Source of the DNA: Halomicronema sp. CCY15110
GTDB lineage: Bacteria > Cyanobacteriota > Cyanobacteriia > Phormidesmidales > Phormidesmidaceae
Assembly: GCF_016888165.1 (NCBI RefSeq)
Contig: NZ_JACSWC010000421.1
Coordinates: 28,326 to 92,325, forward strand
DNA length: 64,000 nucleotides
Direction of reading: 5' to 3'
Within the stretch, counting starts at the first letter, position 1. Every line of letters starts with the position of its first letter. The notes under the pieces are model-generated. The model saw nothing but the letters and a program-made list of their open reading frames with translations. It did no database searches and was not told the origin of the DNA. The position numbers were made by a program, and so were the translations under genes. This document shows, piece by piece, positions 43,991-53,764 of the stretch.

Positions 43991-45307
43991 TTAGACTCGG
44001 GGCGGTAGCTGATTACTAGAGACCGCCTCTGCTGAGACCATTTGCGGCGACATTCTGCCATAGGGTACCTGACCGCGATGACCTTCAACTAATTGCTTAA
44101 AGAGCGTCTCATACCGATTCAGCGCTTGCTCAAACGAATACTCGCTCAGGGCATGATGCCGCCCCTGACGTCCCAACTTTTCGGCAACCTCGGGCTGGTT
44201 ATAGAGATTTTGAATAGCTTTCGCCAACTCACTGGGATTTTCCGGCTCCACCACTAGACCGCCGCCACTCGTGCGGATCGCCTGCGCCGCTGTCCCATGA
44301 TCGGGAACTGCCGCCAGAATCGGCCGACCACTCGCCAGCAGCACCTGAGTTTTAGAAGGCATGTTAAAGCCGACAACGTTCCGCTTTTGCATGATGAGAC
44401 CCACATCAGCCGCCGCCAGCATTTCCGGCAGCTCAGCCCGAGGGGCAAATGGCCGGAGAAGAACGTTCTGCACCCCCAACTCCAGCCGCAGTTCATCCAA
44501 ATCAGAGAGCTGGCTTTCTTCGCCGACAATCACAAATACCAGGTCTTTAATATGCTGTAGCCGAGCCGCCGCCCGAATCACCGTTTGAATCCCCTGGGTA
44601 CGGGCAATGTTGCCGGAATAAAGCACCACAAACTTGTCCTCCAAGCCATTGGCCTGACGGAAAGCATTCTCATACTTGGGCAGGGGCCGAATGAAGTTCA
44701 CGTCCACCCAATTGGAGATGATTTTCATCTTGCTGTCGGGGATGCCTTTGCCCAGCAAATTTTGCCGAAAACCTTCGGCAATCACGCTGATTTGAGTAGC
44801 GGAGCGATAAGCGAATTTTTCCAAAATCTCAAAAGCCCGAATCGCCAACGGATTACTAATCAGGCCCGTCTGCACGGCAGCCTCAGGCAAAATATCTTGC
44901 AGATTGAGAACGGTCGGACAGCGATAAATAAGTTTCAGTAGCGCCACTGGCACAGCCACTGGCAAAGATGGACTAGTGTTCAAAATGACATCTGGTCGCC
45001 AACCCTGCAGCGCTTTAATCAGGCTCAGCCCGACAAAGCTGCCTTCCAACAGTAAGCGGGTCAAGAGCCCCGGATTGGGGCGAATCCAAACGTAGCACCG
45101 TTGAATGGTGACGCCGTTTTTCTCTTCCGTCGTGAACCATTTGCCCCGATAGGCGGGATAAATTTTCCGCTCCGGATAATTCGGCATTGCGGTGATCACT
45201 CTAACTTCATGCCCACGCTTCACTAAGCCTTCGGCCAATTCTGTCATCAGCGGCGCAATGCCAATGGGCTCAGGATGATAGTTGTAGGAATAAATCAGGA
45301 TGCGCAT
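43991..45307 (-). CDS. WcaI-like family 4 glycosyltransferase
   Basis: 438 residues from ATG 45307, with AAGGAAA upstream; 26 more codons are open but do not belong to the family. GT-B fold: YSYNYHPEPIGIAPLMTELA near the start is the WcaI signature, VLNLQDILPEA lies mid-way, and the donor-binding half has VLYSGNIARTQGIQTVI and GFNMPSKTQVLLASGRPI. WcaI-type enzymes transfer fucose or related sugars in exopolysaccharide synthesis. The gene fits the surface-polysaccharide theme of 39-60 kb but is separated from the other genes by unrelated ones. Confidence 0.88.
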   Translation of the reverse strand: MRILIYSYNYHPEPIGIAPLMTELAEGLVKRGHEVRVITAMPNYPERKIYPAYRGKWFTTEEKNGVTIQRCYVWIRPNPGLLTRLLLEGSFVGLSLIKALQGWRPDVILNTSPSLPVAVPVALLKLIYRCPTVLNLQDILPEAAVQTGLISNPLAIRAFEILEKFAYRSATQISVIAEGFRQNLLGKGIPDSKMKIISNWVDVNFIRPLPKYENAFRQANGLEDKFVVLYSGNIARTQGIQTVIRAAARLQHIKDLVFVIVGEESQLSDLDELRLELGVQNVLLRPFAPRAELPEMLAAADVGLIMQKRNVVGFNMPSKTQVLLASGRPILAAVPDHGTAAQAIRTSGGGLVVEPENPSELAKAIQNLYNQPEVAEKLGRQGRHHALSEYSFEQALNRYETLFKQLVEGHRGQVPYGRMSPQMVSAEAVSSNQLPPRV

Positions 45308-46209
45308 GTTTGCAGAATTTCCTTGAGATATTGACTGTGAGTGGGTCTGCTGGGAGCAGGGGATTTTCGAAGGATGACTAGTCATTGAGGCGACTCAACG
45401 CTTGACAACAAACGCGTACGCGCAGCCTTATTAGCTAACCCATACTTCTACATATGCCTTGCTTCATGTGGAATGTCCGGGAATTAGGGCCAACTTTATG
45501 AGAACCAAAACTTTTGATTAAGTTATAGCGAAGAAAATTTAATCCGTCTTTTGACGTTTTTAGAATGCCCGAATAAACTCCCAAAAGATTCAGCTCCAGT
45601 ATTTTCAGGTGTTTTCACTGGTGATTTGGAGGGCAATCACAAAGCTTTCAGTAAGATTACTGATATGAGCAAATGGAAACTGAAGTTGTCGCTGGTGCGA
45701 TCAATACAGACGTGAATTTCTTTCTAATTCATGACGAAGTATTGGACAAACAGGCGGATAGCGATCGCGCTTATATCTTTACGCCAAACATTGATGAGAT
45801 GCCACAAAGTTGCTGACGTGATCAAAAACTTTAGGTTCCTTCTAAGTTTCTTCATCAATTTGCGATCAAACTTCATGCTTCATTCATTAAATGTCGGCGA
45901 ATTTTATCCGCCTGCAAGTGCTATTGCGGTTGGCGGCGGTCAGCTGTCACGTCCCATGCAGAACGGTGGCTCCATCGGCAGGCAGAGGGCAGTCATGGGA
46001 GACGTTTGCTGATGTGTGTTAGCAAGTCGGATGGGTCGGTCTGGTGTCAGCGATCGCGACCTGCTGGTCTGGGATGACTCCTGCCATGTCGGCGGCCTCA
46101 TCTTTGTCATCACTGGCAACCGCGGGGAGATAGCGCTGAAGATGATTTTCTCGGTAGAGTAATCGGCGAGGCGATCTACAGTTTTCAGTCATCCAATGGG
46201 GCGGAAGTT
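45308..46209. other. 900-base stretch without a recognised gene
   Basis: AT-rich in the first half. Open frames such as 45731-46012 have no ribosome site and no motif. Promoters for the divergent GT4 and peptidase genes are expected here. No repeat was recognised. Confidence 0.45.
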
Positions 46210-48192
46210 ATGGTGAAACCCAAGTTTGTGTTGTTGGCCGCTTGCGTCGCACTGTTGTCGCTGTTATGGCCGCAGTTAGTTATGACGTCTGCTGCTAACC
46301 CCGTATTGCCACCGGGCGAAAATCTGGTGATTGAAGGCATTCCGCCGATTCCAATGAGGGTGGTCGAGCTGGCCGATCGCTATACCCAGTACCGCACGGC
46401 TTCGTTGCAAAGCTGGCATCCGACCCAGCGAGAGATGCTGATTTCGACTCGGTTTGGTGACACCTCCCAGACCCATCGGGTGAGTGAACCGCTGGGAGCC
46501 CGCTATCAGCTCACCTTTTTTGACGAAGGGGTGTCGGGGGTGAGCTATCAACCGACAGCAGGCGACTACTTTTTATTCAGCAAAGACATTGGCGGCAGTG
46601 AGGCCAACCAAACTTTTCGGTACGACGTGGCGACGGGGGCGGTGACGCTGTTAACCGATGGCACTTCGCGGAATGGGGGCGGCGTTTGGTCAACGGCGGG
46701 CGATCGCATTGTCTACACCTCGACCCGGCGCAATGGGGCTGATGGCGATCTCTATGTGATGAATCCCCGCGAGCCGGAGAGCGATCGCTTGTTGGCCGAA
46801 GTGTCAGGGGGCGGCTGGTTTCCGACGGATTGGTCGCCGGACGATCGTCAGATTGTGGTGATTGAATATATTTCGATTAACCAAGCTAATCTGTGGCTGT
46901 TTGACGCTGAGACGGGCGATCGCACACCGCTCACGCAGCAGACTGGCGAAGTGCCAGTGGCCTATCTGGACGGCATTCTTAGTCCTGATGGGCAGCGCTT
47001 GTATACGGTGAGCGATCGCGATTCGGAATTTTTGCACTTGGGCTACATCGACCTGGAAACCCAGGAGCTGACTCACCTGACTGACGATATCCCTTGGGAC
47101 GTAGAGGCGGTGGATTTGTCTCCTGATGGCTTGCAGCTGGCCGTCATCATTAACGAAAACGGCGCGAGCGTTTTATACGTCATGGATGCTGAAACAGGCG
47201 CGAAGCAAACGTTTGACACCATACCGGCCGGGCGGTTGCGGGGACTGGAATGGCGTAGCAATGGTGAAGAGCTAGGGTTCACCCTCTATTCCGCCCAATC
47301 CACCGCTGATGTGTACTCGCTCGACGTGGCGACGGGCGCACTGGAACGGTGGACGCAAAGCGAAACGGCGGGGCTGAACCTGGACTCGTTTGTCGAGCCA
47401 GAGCTGATTGCCTGGGAGAGTTTTGACGGGCGTGAGATTACGGGCTTTCTGTATCGTCCGCCAGCTGACAAATTCCCCGGCCCGCGTCCGGTCGCGATGT
47501 ATATCCACGGGGGACCAGAGGGGCAGTTTCGTCCCACTTATTTGGGGCGGTTGAATTACTACATCAATGAACTCGGCATTGCCATGGTGTTTCCCAATGT
47601 GCGGGGCTCGACGGGCTATGGCAAAACCTTCACCAAGCTCGACAATGGCTACTTGCGGGAGGACTCGGTTAAGGATATTGGGACGCTACTGGACTGGATT
47701 GAGGCGGCACCGGGGCTGGATGGCGATCGCATTTTGGTCAGTGGCGCGAGCTATGGCGGCTATATGTCCTTAGCTGTGGCGACCAACTACCCCGATCGCA
47801 TTCGCGCCTCTATTAATGTGGTCGGCATCTCCAACTTCGTCACTTTTTTAGAAAACACGGAGGATTATCGTCGGGATCTGCGGCGAGTGGAATATGGCGA
47901 TGAGCGCGATCCTGAGATGCGCCAGTTTTTGACAGATATTTCTCCGCTGACGAATGCCGACAATATCCAGCAACCGATGTTAATCGTCCATGGGGCTAAC
48001 GATCCCCGGGTGCCACTGAGTGAAGCCGAACAACTCTTTGACATTCTTGCAGACAAGGAGGTGCCGGTTTGGTACCTGGTGGCCACGGATGAGGGGCACG
48101 GCTTCGCGAAGAAACAGAACATTGACTATCAGTTCTATACCAACATCATGTTCATGCAGCAGTTTCTGTTGGATGAGCCAGTGAAAGGGTAG
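46210..48192 (+). CDS. S9 family prolyl-oligopeptidase-like peptidase
   Basis: 660 residues. Residues 1-29 form a signal peptide (KPKFVLLAACVALLSLLWP). Residues about 50-390 are a beta propeller with TolB/WD-like blades (SPDGQRLYTVSDRD, SPDGLQLAVIINENG). The alpha/beta-hydrolase domain follows: MYIHGGPEGQ oxyanion region, nucleophile Ser514 in GASYGGY, Asp598 in HGANDPRVP and His630 in DEGHGF. It probably cleaves peptides or acyl groups in the periplasm. Single gene. Confidence 0.92.
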   Translation: MVKPKFVLLAACVALLSLLWPQLVMTSAANPVLPPGENLVIEGIPPIPMRVVELADRYTQYRTASLQSWHPTQREMLISTRFGDTSQTHRVSEPLGARYQLTFFDEGVSGVSYQPTAGDYFLFSKDIGGSEANQTFRYDVATGAVTLLTDGTSRNGGGVWSTAGDRIVYTSTRRNGADGDLYVMNPREPESDRLLAEVSGGGWFPTDWSPDDRQIVVIEYISINQANLWLFDAETGDRTPLTQQTGEVPVAYLDGILSPDGQRLYTVSDRDSEFLHLGYIDLETQELTHLTDDIPWDVEAVDLSPDGLQLAVIINENGASVLYVMDAETGAKQTFDTIPAGRLRGLEWRSNGEELGFTLYSAQSTADVYSLDVATGALERWTQSETAGLNLDSFVEPELIAWESFDGREITGFLYRPPADKFPGPRPVAMYIHGGPEGQFRPTYLGRLNYYINELGIAMVFPNVRGSTGYGKTFTKLDNGYLREDSVKDIGTLLDWIEAAPGLDGDRILVSGASYGGYMSLAVATNYPDRIRASINVVGISNFVTFLENTEDYRRDLRRVEYGDERDPEMRQFLTDISPLTNADNIQQPMLIVHGANDPRVPLSEAEQLFDILADKEVPVWYLVATDEGHGFAKKQNIDYQFYTNIMFMQQFLLDEPVKG

Positions 48193-48502
48193 CTGGGTTT
48201 GAGAGTGGCAGGGTAGCAGAGTTGGTGAAGTCGATAAAAGTCGGCGAAGTGGTTGGAGGCTTGGGTCAATATTAGGGGTGAGATGTTCTCGCCATAACTG
48301 AAACCACCCTGCTCAACACTGGACATCGAGACTGCCTCGTTCATACACCCAGGCAATCTAAGCAGGACGATCGCAAGCGCCCAAATTTCGCTTCCCGGAC
48401 TGGTTGATCCCGGTGATTCCTGAGGTCTGTCTGCAGCCTTCTGGTCTCCAATAAGGTGATAAGCTAGCTGCGCACTGTCGTTGCTGAATCGGTGAACGCC
48501 CT
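48193..48502. other. Intergenic stretch before murJ
   Basis: About 310 bases. No RNA, repeat or small gene recognised; contains the presumed murJ promoter. Confidence 0.4.
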
Positions 48503-50110
48503 GTGTCTGACGCGAAACCTGCTCGTTCTCTGGCCAATATCGCCACCATCGTGGCGGCAGCGACCCTGATTAGTAAAGTCTTTGGGCTGGTGCGACAACA
48601 GGCGATCGCAGCGGCCTTTGCCGTCGGGCCGGTGGCCGATGCTTACAATTTTGCCTATGTGATCCCCGGCTTTTTGCTGGTGCTGCTCGGCGGCATCAAC
48701 GGCCCGTTTCACAGTGCCATTGTGAGTGTGGTGGCCAAGCGCGATCGCGAGGAAATTGGCCCGCTGGTTGAAACTATCAGCACGCTGGTCACCGCAATTT
48801 TGTTACTGGTCGCCATTGGCATGGTGGTGTTTGCCGCCCCGATTATCGACTTTGTGGCCCAGGGCTTAAGCGATACGGAACCCGTCGCGCGGGCGATCGC
48901 CATTCGCCAGCTGCAAATCATGGCCCCCATGGCAGTCTTCGCCGGGCTCATCGGCATCGGCTTCGGCACCTTGAATGCGGACGATCAATATTGGCTGCCG
49001 TCAGTGAGTCCCATGTTTTCGAGCGTGGCCGTAATTGCCGGACTGGGGCTCTTGTATGTCGCGATCGGCGGCGACATGACCCAGCCGAGCTACTTCATGC
49101 TGGGGGGCATGGTGCTGGCGGGATCTACCTTGCTCGGCGCAGTGATGCAGTGGCTCGTACAAATTCCCGCTTTATGGCGTTCCGGGCTGGGACGGCTCCG
49201 GCTCCGGTTCAACTGGCGCGAACCTGGGATCCGCGATGTCTTCAAGATTCTCGTTCCGGCGACATTTTCCTCCGGCATGATGCAGATCAACGTGTTCACC
49301 GATCTGTTTTTTGCCTCTTATATTCCGGGTACGGCAGCGGCCTTGGGGTACGCCACACTATTGGTGCAGACGCCACTGGGCATCATCTCCAACGTCATCC
49401 TGGTGCCGTTTTTACCGATTTTTGCTCGGCTGGCCTCCCCCGATGACTGGCCCGAACTCAAAGACCGCATTCGCCAAAGCTTGATGATGGTCGCGTTGAC
49501 CATGCTGCCGCTGGGGGTGTTGATCATGACCCTGGCCCTGCCCATTGTGCAGGTGATTTACGAACGCGGCGCATTTGATCTGGCGGCGGCAGAAATTGTC
49601 ACCTCTGTACTGGTGGCCTATGGCTTGGGCATGTTTGTCTATTTAGCACGCGATGTACTGGTGCGAGTTTATTACGCGCTGGGCGATGCCCAAACGCCTT
49701 TTCGCATCAGCCTCGCCAATATTGGCCTCAACGTGGTGCTCGACTATTTCTTTATTCGCTGGTTCGGCGCACCGGGGCTAGTATTAGCGACGGTCGGGGT
49801 TAACATCACCTCGACGATTGCGATGGTCGTCATCCTGCACCGCAAACTCAATGGCCTGCCCTGGCTCGACTGGGGCCGCTCGATTTTTGTGCTGACTATC
49901 CTCAGTGGCTTTGCCGGACTGGCGACTTATGGTACTCGATTGGGCTTAGAGCAAGTCTTAGGCATTGAAGGTTTCATGAATCGATTGGCGCAGTTGGCGA
50001 TCGCCAGTGCGATCGGGCTCACTGTCTTTGGCCTGGGCACCATCGCCCTACGCATTCCCGAAGCGACCCTGCTCGTGAACCGAGTGCGATCGCGCTTCAC
50101 CCGCCGATAG
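48503..50110 (+). CDS. murJ: Lipid II flippase MurJ
   Basis: 535 residues from GTG 48503. About 14 hydrophobic helices and the MurJ/MVF hallmarks are present: SLANIATIVAAATLISKVFGLVRQ at the start (read as ATLISKVFGLVRQQAIAAAF), DAYNFAYVIPGFL, and VQVIYERGAFD in the middle. It flips the peptidoglycan precursor lipid II across the plasma membrane for wall synthesis. The extended family also includes exopolysaccharide flippases, but similarity of the N-terminal motifs and size favour MurJ. Monocistronic. Confidence 0.92.
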   Translation: MSDAKPARSLANIATIVAAATLISKVFGLVRQQAIAAAFAVGPVADAYNFAYVIPGFLLVLLGGINGPFHSAIVSVVAKRDREEIGPLVETISTLVTAILLLVAIGMVVFAAPIIDFVAQGLSDTEPVARAIAIRQLQIMAPMAVFAGLIGIGFGTLNADDQYWLPSVSPMFSSVAVIAGLGLLYVAIGGDMTQPSYFMLGGMVLAGSTLLGAVMQWLVQIPALWRSGLGRLRLRFNWREPGIRDVFKILVPATFSSGMMQINVFTDLFFASYIPGTAAALGYATLLVQTPLGIISNVILVPFLPIFARLASPDDWPELKDRIRQSLMMVALTMLPLGVLIMTLALPIVQVIYERGAFDLAAAEIVTSVLVAYGLGMFVYLARDVLVRVYYALGDAQTPFRISLANIGLNVVLDYFFIRWFGAPGLVLATVGVNITSTIAMVVILHRKLNGLPWLDWGRSIFVLTILSGFAGLATYGTRLGLEQVLGIEGFMNRLAQLAIASAIGLTVFGLGTIALRIPEATLLVNRVRSRFTRR

Positions 50111-50298
50111 AAAACATGCGCGTTTAAATCAGTTTCAGATAAGCCCTTTAGCGACATTGCAGGACTCAGGAGAAAATCACGTTTTTGAACTTGCCTCAAG
50201 ACGTCTGCCTAAGCGATCGGCCGAAAAGGGATTCCTGAGCATAAGCAATCATCGTAGCCGCTACCAGCAGGCTCTCAGCTTTAGAGGCACGAACCTGG

Positions 50299-50432
50299 TT
50301 GACTGACAAAACTCTCAAAACCCTTATTCTGCAGTAGGTTGGGTTAGCGGTAGCGTAACCCAACGAAACCGCCTCTGGTGTTGGGTTTCACTTCGTTCTA
50401 TCCAACCTACGCGAGGAACTTTTGTCAGTCAA
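50299..50432. mobile_element. MITE-like element with 13-base perfect TIRs
   Basis: 134 bases bounded by TTGACTGACAAAA (50299-50311) and TTTTGTCAGTCAA (50420-50432); the similarity extends a few bases further out (CCTGG / TCAGG). Inside is the palindromic text TAGGTTGGGTTAGCGG..CGTAACCCAAC and a second part ending CCAACCTACGC, a repeat type common between cyanobacterial genes. There is no coding capacity, so it would depend on a transposase in trans. Confidence 0.7.
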
Positions 50433-50576
50433 TCAGGGCATGAACAATATTTGGAACGGCATCAGACTGTTCCTTAGCTTGTGAAACATGCAGGCATCTT
50501 GTCAGCCAGACAAACCTGCCAGGCAGTGGAAGCCTTGAGTGAAACTTAGAAAATGCAGCAGACATTGATATTAATA

Positions 50577-51701
50577 TCAGTCTTCATCAAAATACTGTAG
50601 CCACACTTTCGACACCTCATGCCAGGTTTCACGTTTCACTAACTCCCGAAACCGTTCGCTTAATATCGACAATTCATCAGGATTCTCAAGGAGCTCAATG
50701 ATGCGATGCGCAATTTTTTCCTGAGTTTCTTGAGCTTCCGGCTCTCCAGCAACTTTCACGCAGTATGACTTTTCTTGGAAAGCAGCAAAATCAGTTGTGA
50801 CTGGAACACACCCCACCGCTGCGGACTCGCGGACGGAGATACAATCAATTTCCGGATAGGTACAAGCGTAGTAATGAATACTCGCAGTTGCTTTTTCCGC
50901 AATTAGTTTTTCTTGACTGACGCGCCCATGTTCCACAACACCTGGTTGTTGAAATAGCAATGCCATCTCATCGCGCCAATCATCATACTTTGATTGCAAT
51001 TCTCGGCGTGACCACCCATGGTAAATATGTAACTCAGCCTGTGGAATTCTATCCACAATCAGGGGCCAGCCGTACTTCAACATACTTTCTAAGCCACGGT
51101 AATAACGTGACGAGTAGATTATTTTGAATGGCTGTTTTTCGACCGGCTCACCGTTAAATATGGCCTGATTGATCCCGTTGGTCGCAATGGTAAATTTCGC
51201 ATCAGGAATATCAGGCAACAGGTCGCGCTGAAATTTAGACTTGGCAAAAATCTGATCGAATCGAGCGATCTTTGCGGGAGGATAGACGCGATCGCTGCCT
51301 AAAACGTCATGCCAGTCCCAACAAAGCTTTTTAGCAGAAACAGAATCAGGTAAAAGGTAGGGATGAGACAAAATGATTAAAGTATCAAAGGTGTCGTAAG
51401 GATTGAACTTATAGTGGTTTATATAGCGAACGCCATCATAGTCACCCTCCAAACCATCACAATTACTGAAGACAGTCACTTGCTGGCCAGCTTTCGCCCA
51501 TTCCCTGGACAGGTAAATAACGGCTGAATCAGTACCGCTAGTCCCTTGTTTCAGATTTTCAGGTGTCAGCCCATCTTTCCGATTGCCAGTGTAATACACC
51601 ACTGAATTACGAGGCCAAGACTTCGACCTGGCCTTCTTGAAGTAGCCAGCCAATTGTGGAAATTGGCTTCGAACTTTAGATTTGAGGGAATTCAAAAACA
51701 T
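50577..51701 (-). CDS. Family 4-like glycosyltransferase (paralog A)
   Basis: 374 residues. The GT-B C-terminal half is recognisable: FKIIYSSRYYRGLESMLKYG and ISVRESAAVGCVPVTTDFAAF. The N-terminal half has VIYLSREWAKAGQQVTVFSN. It is clearly paralogous to the protein of 55719-56822, with matching WPKNS, EWAK.G..V.VF, YSSRYYRGLESML/YASNYSRGLEYML and RESA.VGCVPVTT segments. It is the last gene of the minus-strand sulfotransferase/GT cluster. Donor sugar unknown. Confidence 0.85.
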   Translation of the reverse strand: MFLNSLKSKVRSQFPQLAGYFKKARSKSWPRNSVVYYTGNRKDGLTPENLKQGTSGTDSAVIYLSREWAKAGQQVTVFSNCDGLEGDYDGVRYINHYKFNPYDTFDTLIILSHPYLLPDSVSAKKLCWDWHDVLGSDRVYPPAKIARFDQIFAKSKFQRDLLPDIPDAKFTIATNGINQAIFNGEPVEKQPFKIIYSSRYYRGLESMLKYGWPLIVDRIPQAELHIYHGWSRRELQSKYDDWRDEMALLFQQPGVVEHGRVSQEKLIAEKATASIHYYACTYPEIDCISVRESAAVGCVPVTTDFAAFQEKSYCVKVAGEPEAQETQEKIAHRIIELLENPDELSILSERFRELVKRETWHEVSKVWLQYFDED

Positions 51702-51792
51702 AGGAAAAAGAGCTAGACACGCTAGAGCTCAAAATTTGCTTACCTGAGAGAACAGCTTAAGTCAAAAGACGACGCAAAATCTTCCCATCCAA

Positions 51793-52713
51793 TCAGTTAT
51801 CCCACTCATAAGGCTTATTGACTTCTCCAGCAATGCGATTAAATTCCTCGATATATTCTGGTTTCATTTCCCGCTGCCAGCGCAAATCTAACTTGATGGC
51901 CAGATCCGAGGCATCATAATATTTCTTTTTCCCTGACCCCATGGAGCGTTCCTTTTCAATGCCCTTATATTTATCGATTAGCGAATATGCTCCCTCATTT
52001 CCAGAAATATCATGATGATTATGCAGCCAGTATTGCAACATCTCTGGTCTGAATTCTATATCCAAAAAACGACAAATTTCAGCAACTGTTTCTTGCGGGC
52101 GACTAGCTAGAGCCTCATATTGCACTTCGATCCGTTTTTTGGCAGGGAAGCTCTCACAAAACTCTTTTCTATCTAGTTGCTTCTTGCTCCATTCATTAGA
52201 CATGTCCTTGATGTCTCTATGTGGATACTTTCTCAGATATGAATTAACAACCGCACGGCCATCTCTTGCCAGATGAATGATGTAAGCTTCAACTCTGTGA
52301 TGTTTAAACTCGGGTGACTTCAGACGTTTTTCACACCAACTAATTGCCTTACTAGAGTCAATAATGATATCAACATCTAATTTAGAGAACATATATGAAT
52401 ACGGATTAACGTATGCATCCTTTTTATTTAAAGTATCTCTAATCCCAGATTCAAGCTTTAGAGGCACATACGGATGAATCCGAGTTCCAGACAAACCGAT
52501 GGCTAGTCTCTTTAGTCCACCTTGGTCAAACGTATTTTCCCAAAACTCTGAGTTGCGGTTAACGCAATCTATAAAAACTTGTTTTCGATAGCGGTTAGGT
52601 AAGCCTTTGAGCTCTCCAGCTGAAAAACATCTCGGGTGACTACCTAAGATCAGAGATAATAAGCTAGAACCGCTATGTCCAGATGAGATAATGAATGCAA
52701 CTTTATTGACCAT
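51793..52713 (-). CDS. Sulfotransferase family protein (type 1)
   Basis: 306 residues. The PAPS-binding loop is FIISSGHSGSSLLSLILG near the start, and the 3'-phosphate-binding motif is HLARDGRAVVNSYLRK (about residues 148-163). Catalytic transfer of sulfate from PAPS to a sugar or lipid hydroxyl is expected. It differs strongly from the two other sulfotransferases in this cluster, so the polymer may be sulfated at two types of position. AT-rich composition as in its neighbours. Confidence 0.85.
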   Translation of the reverse strand: MVNKVAFIISSGHSGSSLLSLILGSHPRCFSAGELKGLPNRYRKQVFIDCVNRNSEFWENTFDQGGLKRLAIGLSGTRIHPYVPLKLESGIRDTLNKKDAYVNPYSYMFSKLDVDIIIDSSKAISWCEKRLKSPEFKHHRVEAYIIHLARDGRAVVNSYLRKYPHRDIKDMSNEWSKKQLDRKEFCESFPAKKRIEVQYEALASRPQETVAEICRFLDIEFRPEMLQYWLHNHHDISGNEGAYSLIDKYKGIEKERSMGSGKKKYYDASDLAIKLDLRWQREMKPEYIEEFNRIAGEVNKPYEWDN

Positions 52714-52748
52714 GAATTCTCTATTAACTCTGTAGAATGGTTTTTTAC

Positions 52749-53707
52749 TTACTTAGCAGGGCTGCTCGATTTTCTTATGAGCCAATGGCCCAAATCACGA
52801 TCCACTAGTTCTTGCAGAGACAAAATATCCTGCTTGTAAGCCTCGTTAAGTTTATTCCACTCTTCGGATGACAGCTTTGGCTTATATGGTTGGGCAATCT
52901 TTACGTTATTTTTCTGACTGGCAAAATGGCGGATTCTTTGACGAATCGAATCATCCAAGATACTTTTTGCTAGAGACTTAAACCAGCTTTCTCCGTTAAG
53001 CAAATTATGTAAGACTTTGCTGCGAGGTTTTTTGCTAATGGTTGAGACATTATATTTTTTGTTTGGCAGAGTGTATTCTGCATCTAAATCAACACCTAAG
53101 AAAAGAAAGATATCTTTCAATAAATCTTGAGGGTTTCCGCATAGATCTTCGTAAAAACAGACTTTAATATTCTTGGGGTCAAATACATTGAACAGATGAC
53201 TTAGATGCTTGTGGTAAAAGCCAATTTCCTGATACTGCCAAAAAGGACTCCAGTCTTCCTCCTGCCTCTTCTTTTCATCACGAATCGCTTCGGTTAAGCT
53301 CAGATTTACCTCACCTCCGTTACGATAATGATGTAAATAATGAGAGTATGCACGATCAACTGGCTGCCTTAAAACTACAATTAGCTTTACATCAGGAAGA
53401 TATTTTTTGATTCGTTCTGCTGCTGAAGGGATGTACAGATAGGATGTAGAAGCTTCGCCTATAGCCACCTCATCGCTAGCGTTTGTAAAAAGCTGCTTAT
53501 AGTCTTCAAATTTTGTGACCCTTTTTTCATAAAGTTTACCTGACCAGGGCCATCAAAGCCTCTTTTTCTACCTTCGAAAGAGAAGAAATGTGGTTCTTTT
53601 TTGTCAGGCAAGAAAATCTGAGGATGTGCTTGAAGATATTTATAAAGAGAAGTCGTCCCAGCTTTTGGGGCACCAATAATTAAGAAGTTAGGTAGCTTAG
53701 ATTCCAT
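52749..53707 (-). pseudogene. Sulfotransferase (type 2), frameshifted at an A6 run
   Basis: The N-terminal part (ATG 53707) contains the PAPS loop LIIGAPKAGTTSLYKYLQ, and the rest contains VVLRQPVDRAYSHYL and FYEDLCGNPQDLLKDIFLFL. The two halves are in different frames. The break lies at the A6 run in the coding strand (53522-53527 on the plus strand): if one more A were present the reading would pass smoothly from NFMKK to KFEDYKQLF and AIGEASTSYLY, matching the intact paralog at 54788. It is either a mutation, a sequencing error in a homopolymer, or a slippage site (A AAA AAG). Confidence 0.8.
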
Positions 53708-53764
53708 AATTAAAGGTTCCAATTAATTGCCCTGATGGGTGATCTAATGTTCAAGAATGATATG

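Noticed and set aside
45731..46012. 93-residue frame upstream of the S9 peptidase
   Set aside because: No motif, no ribosome site, composition changes within it.
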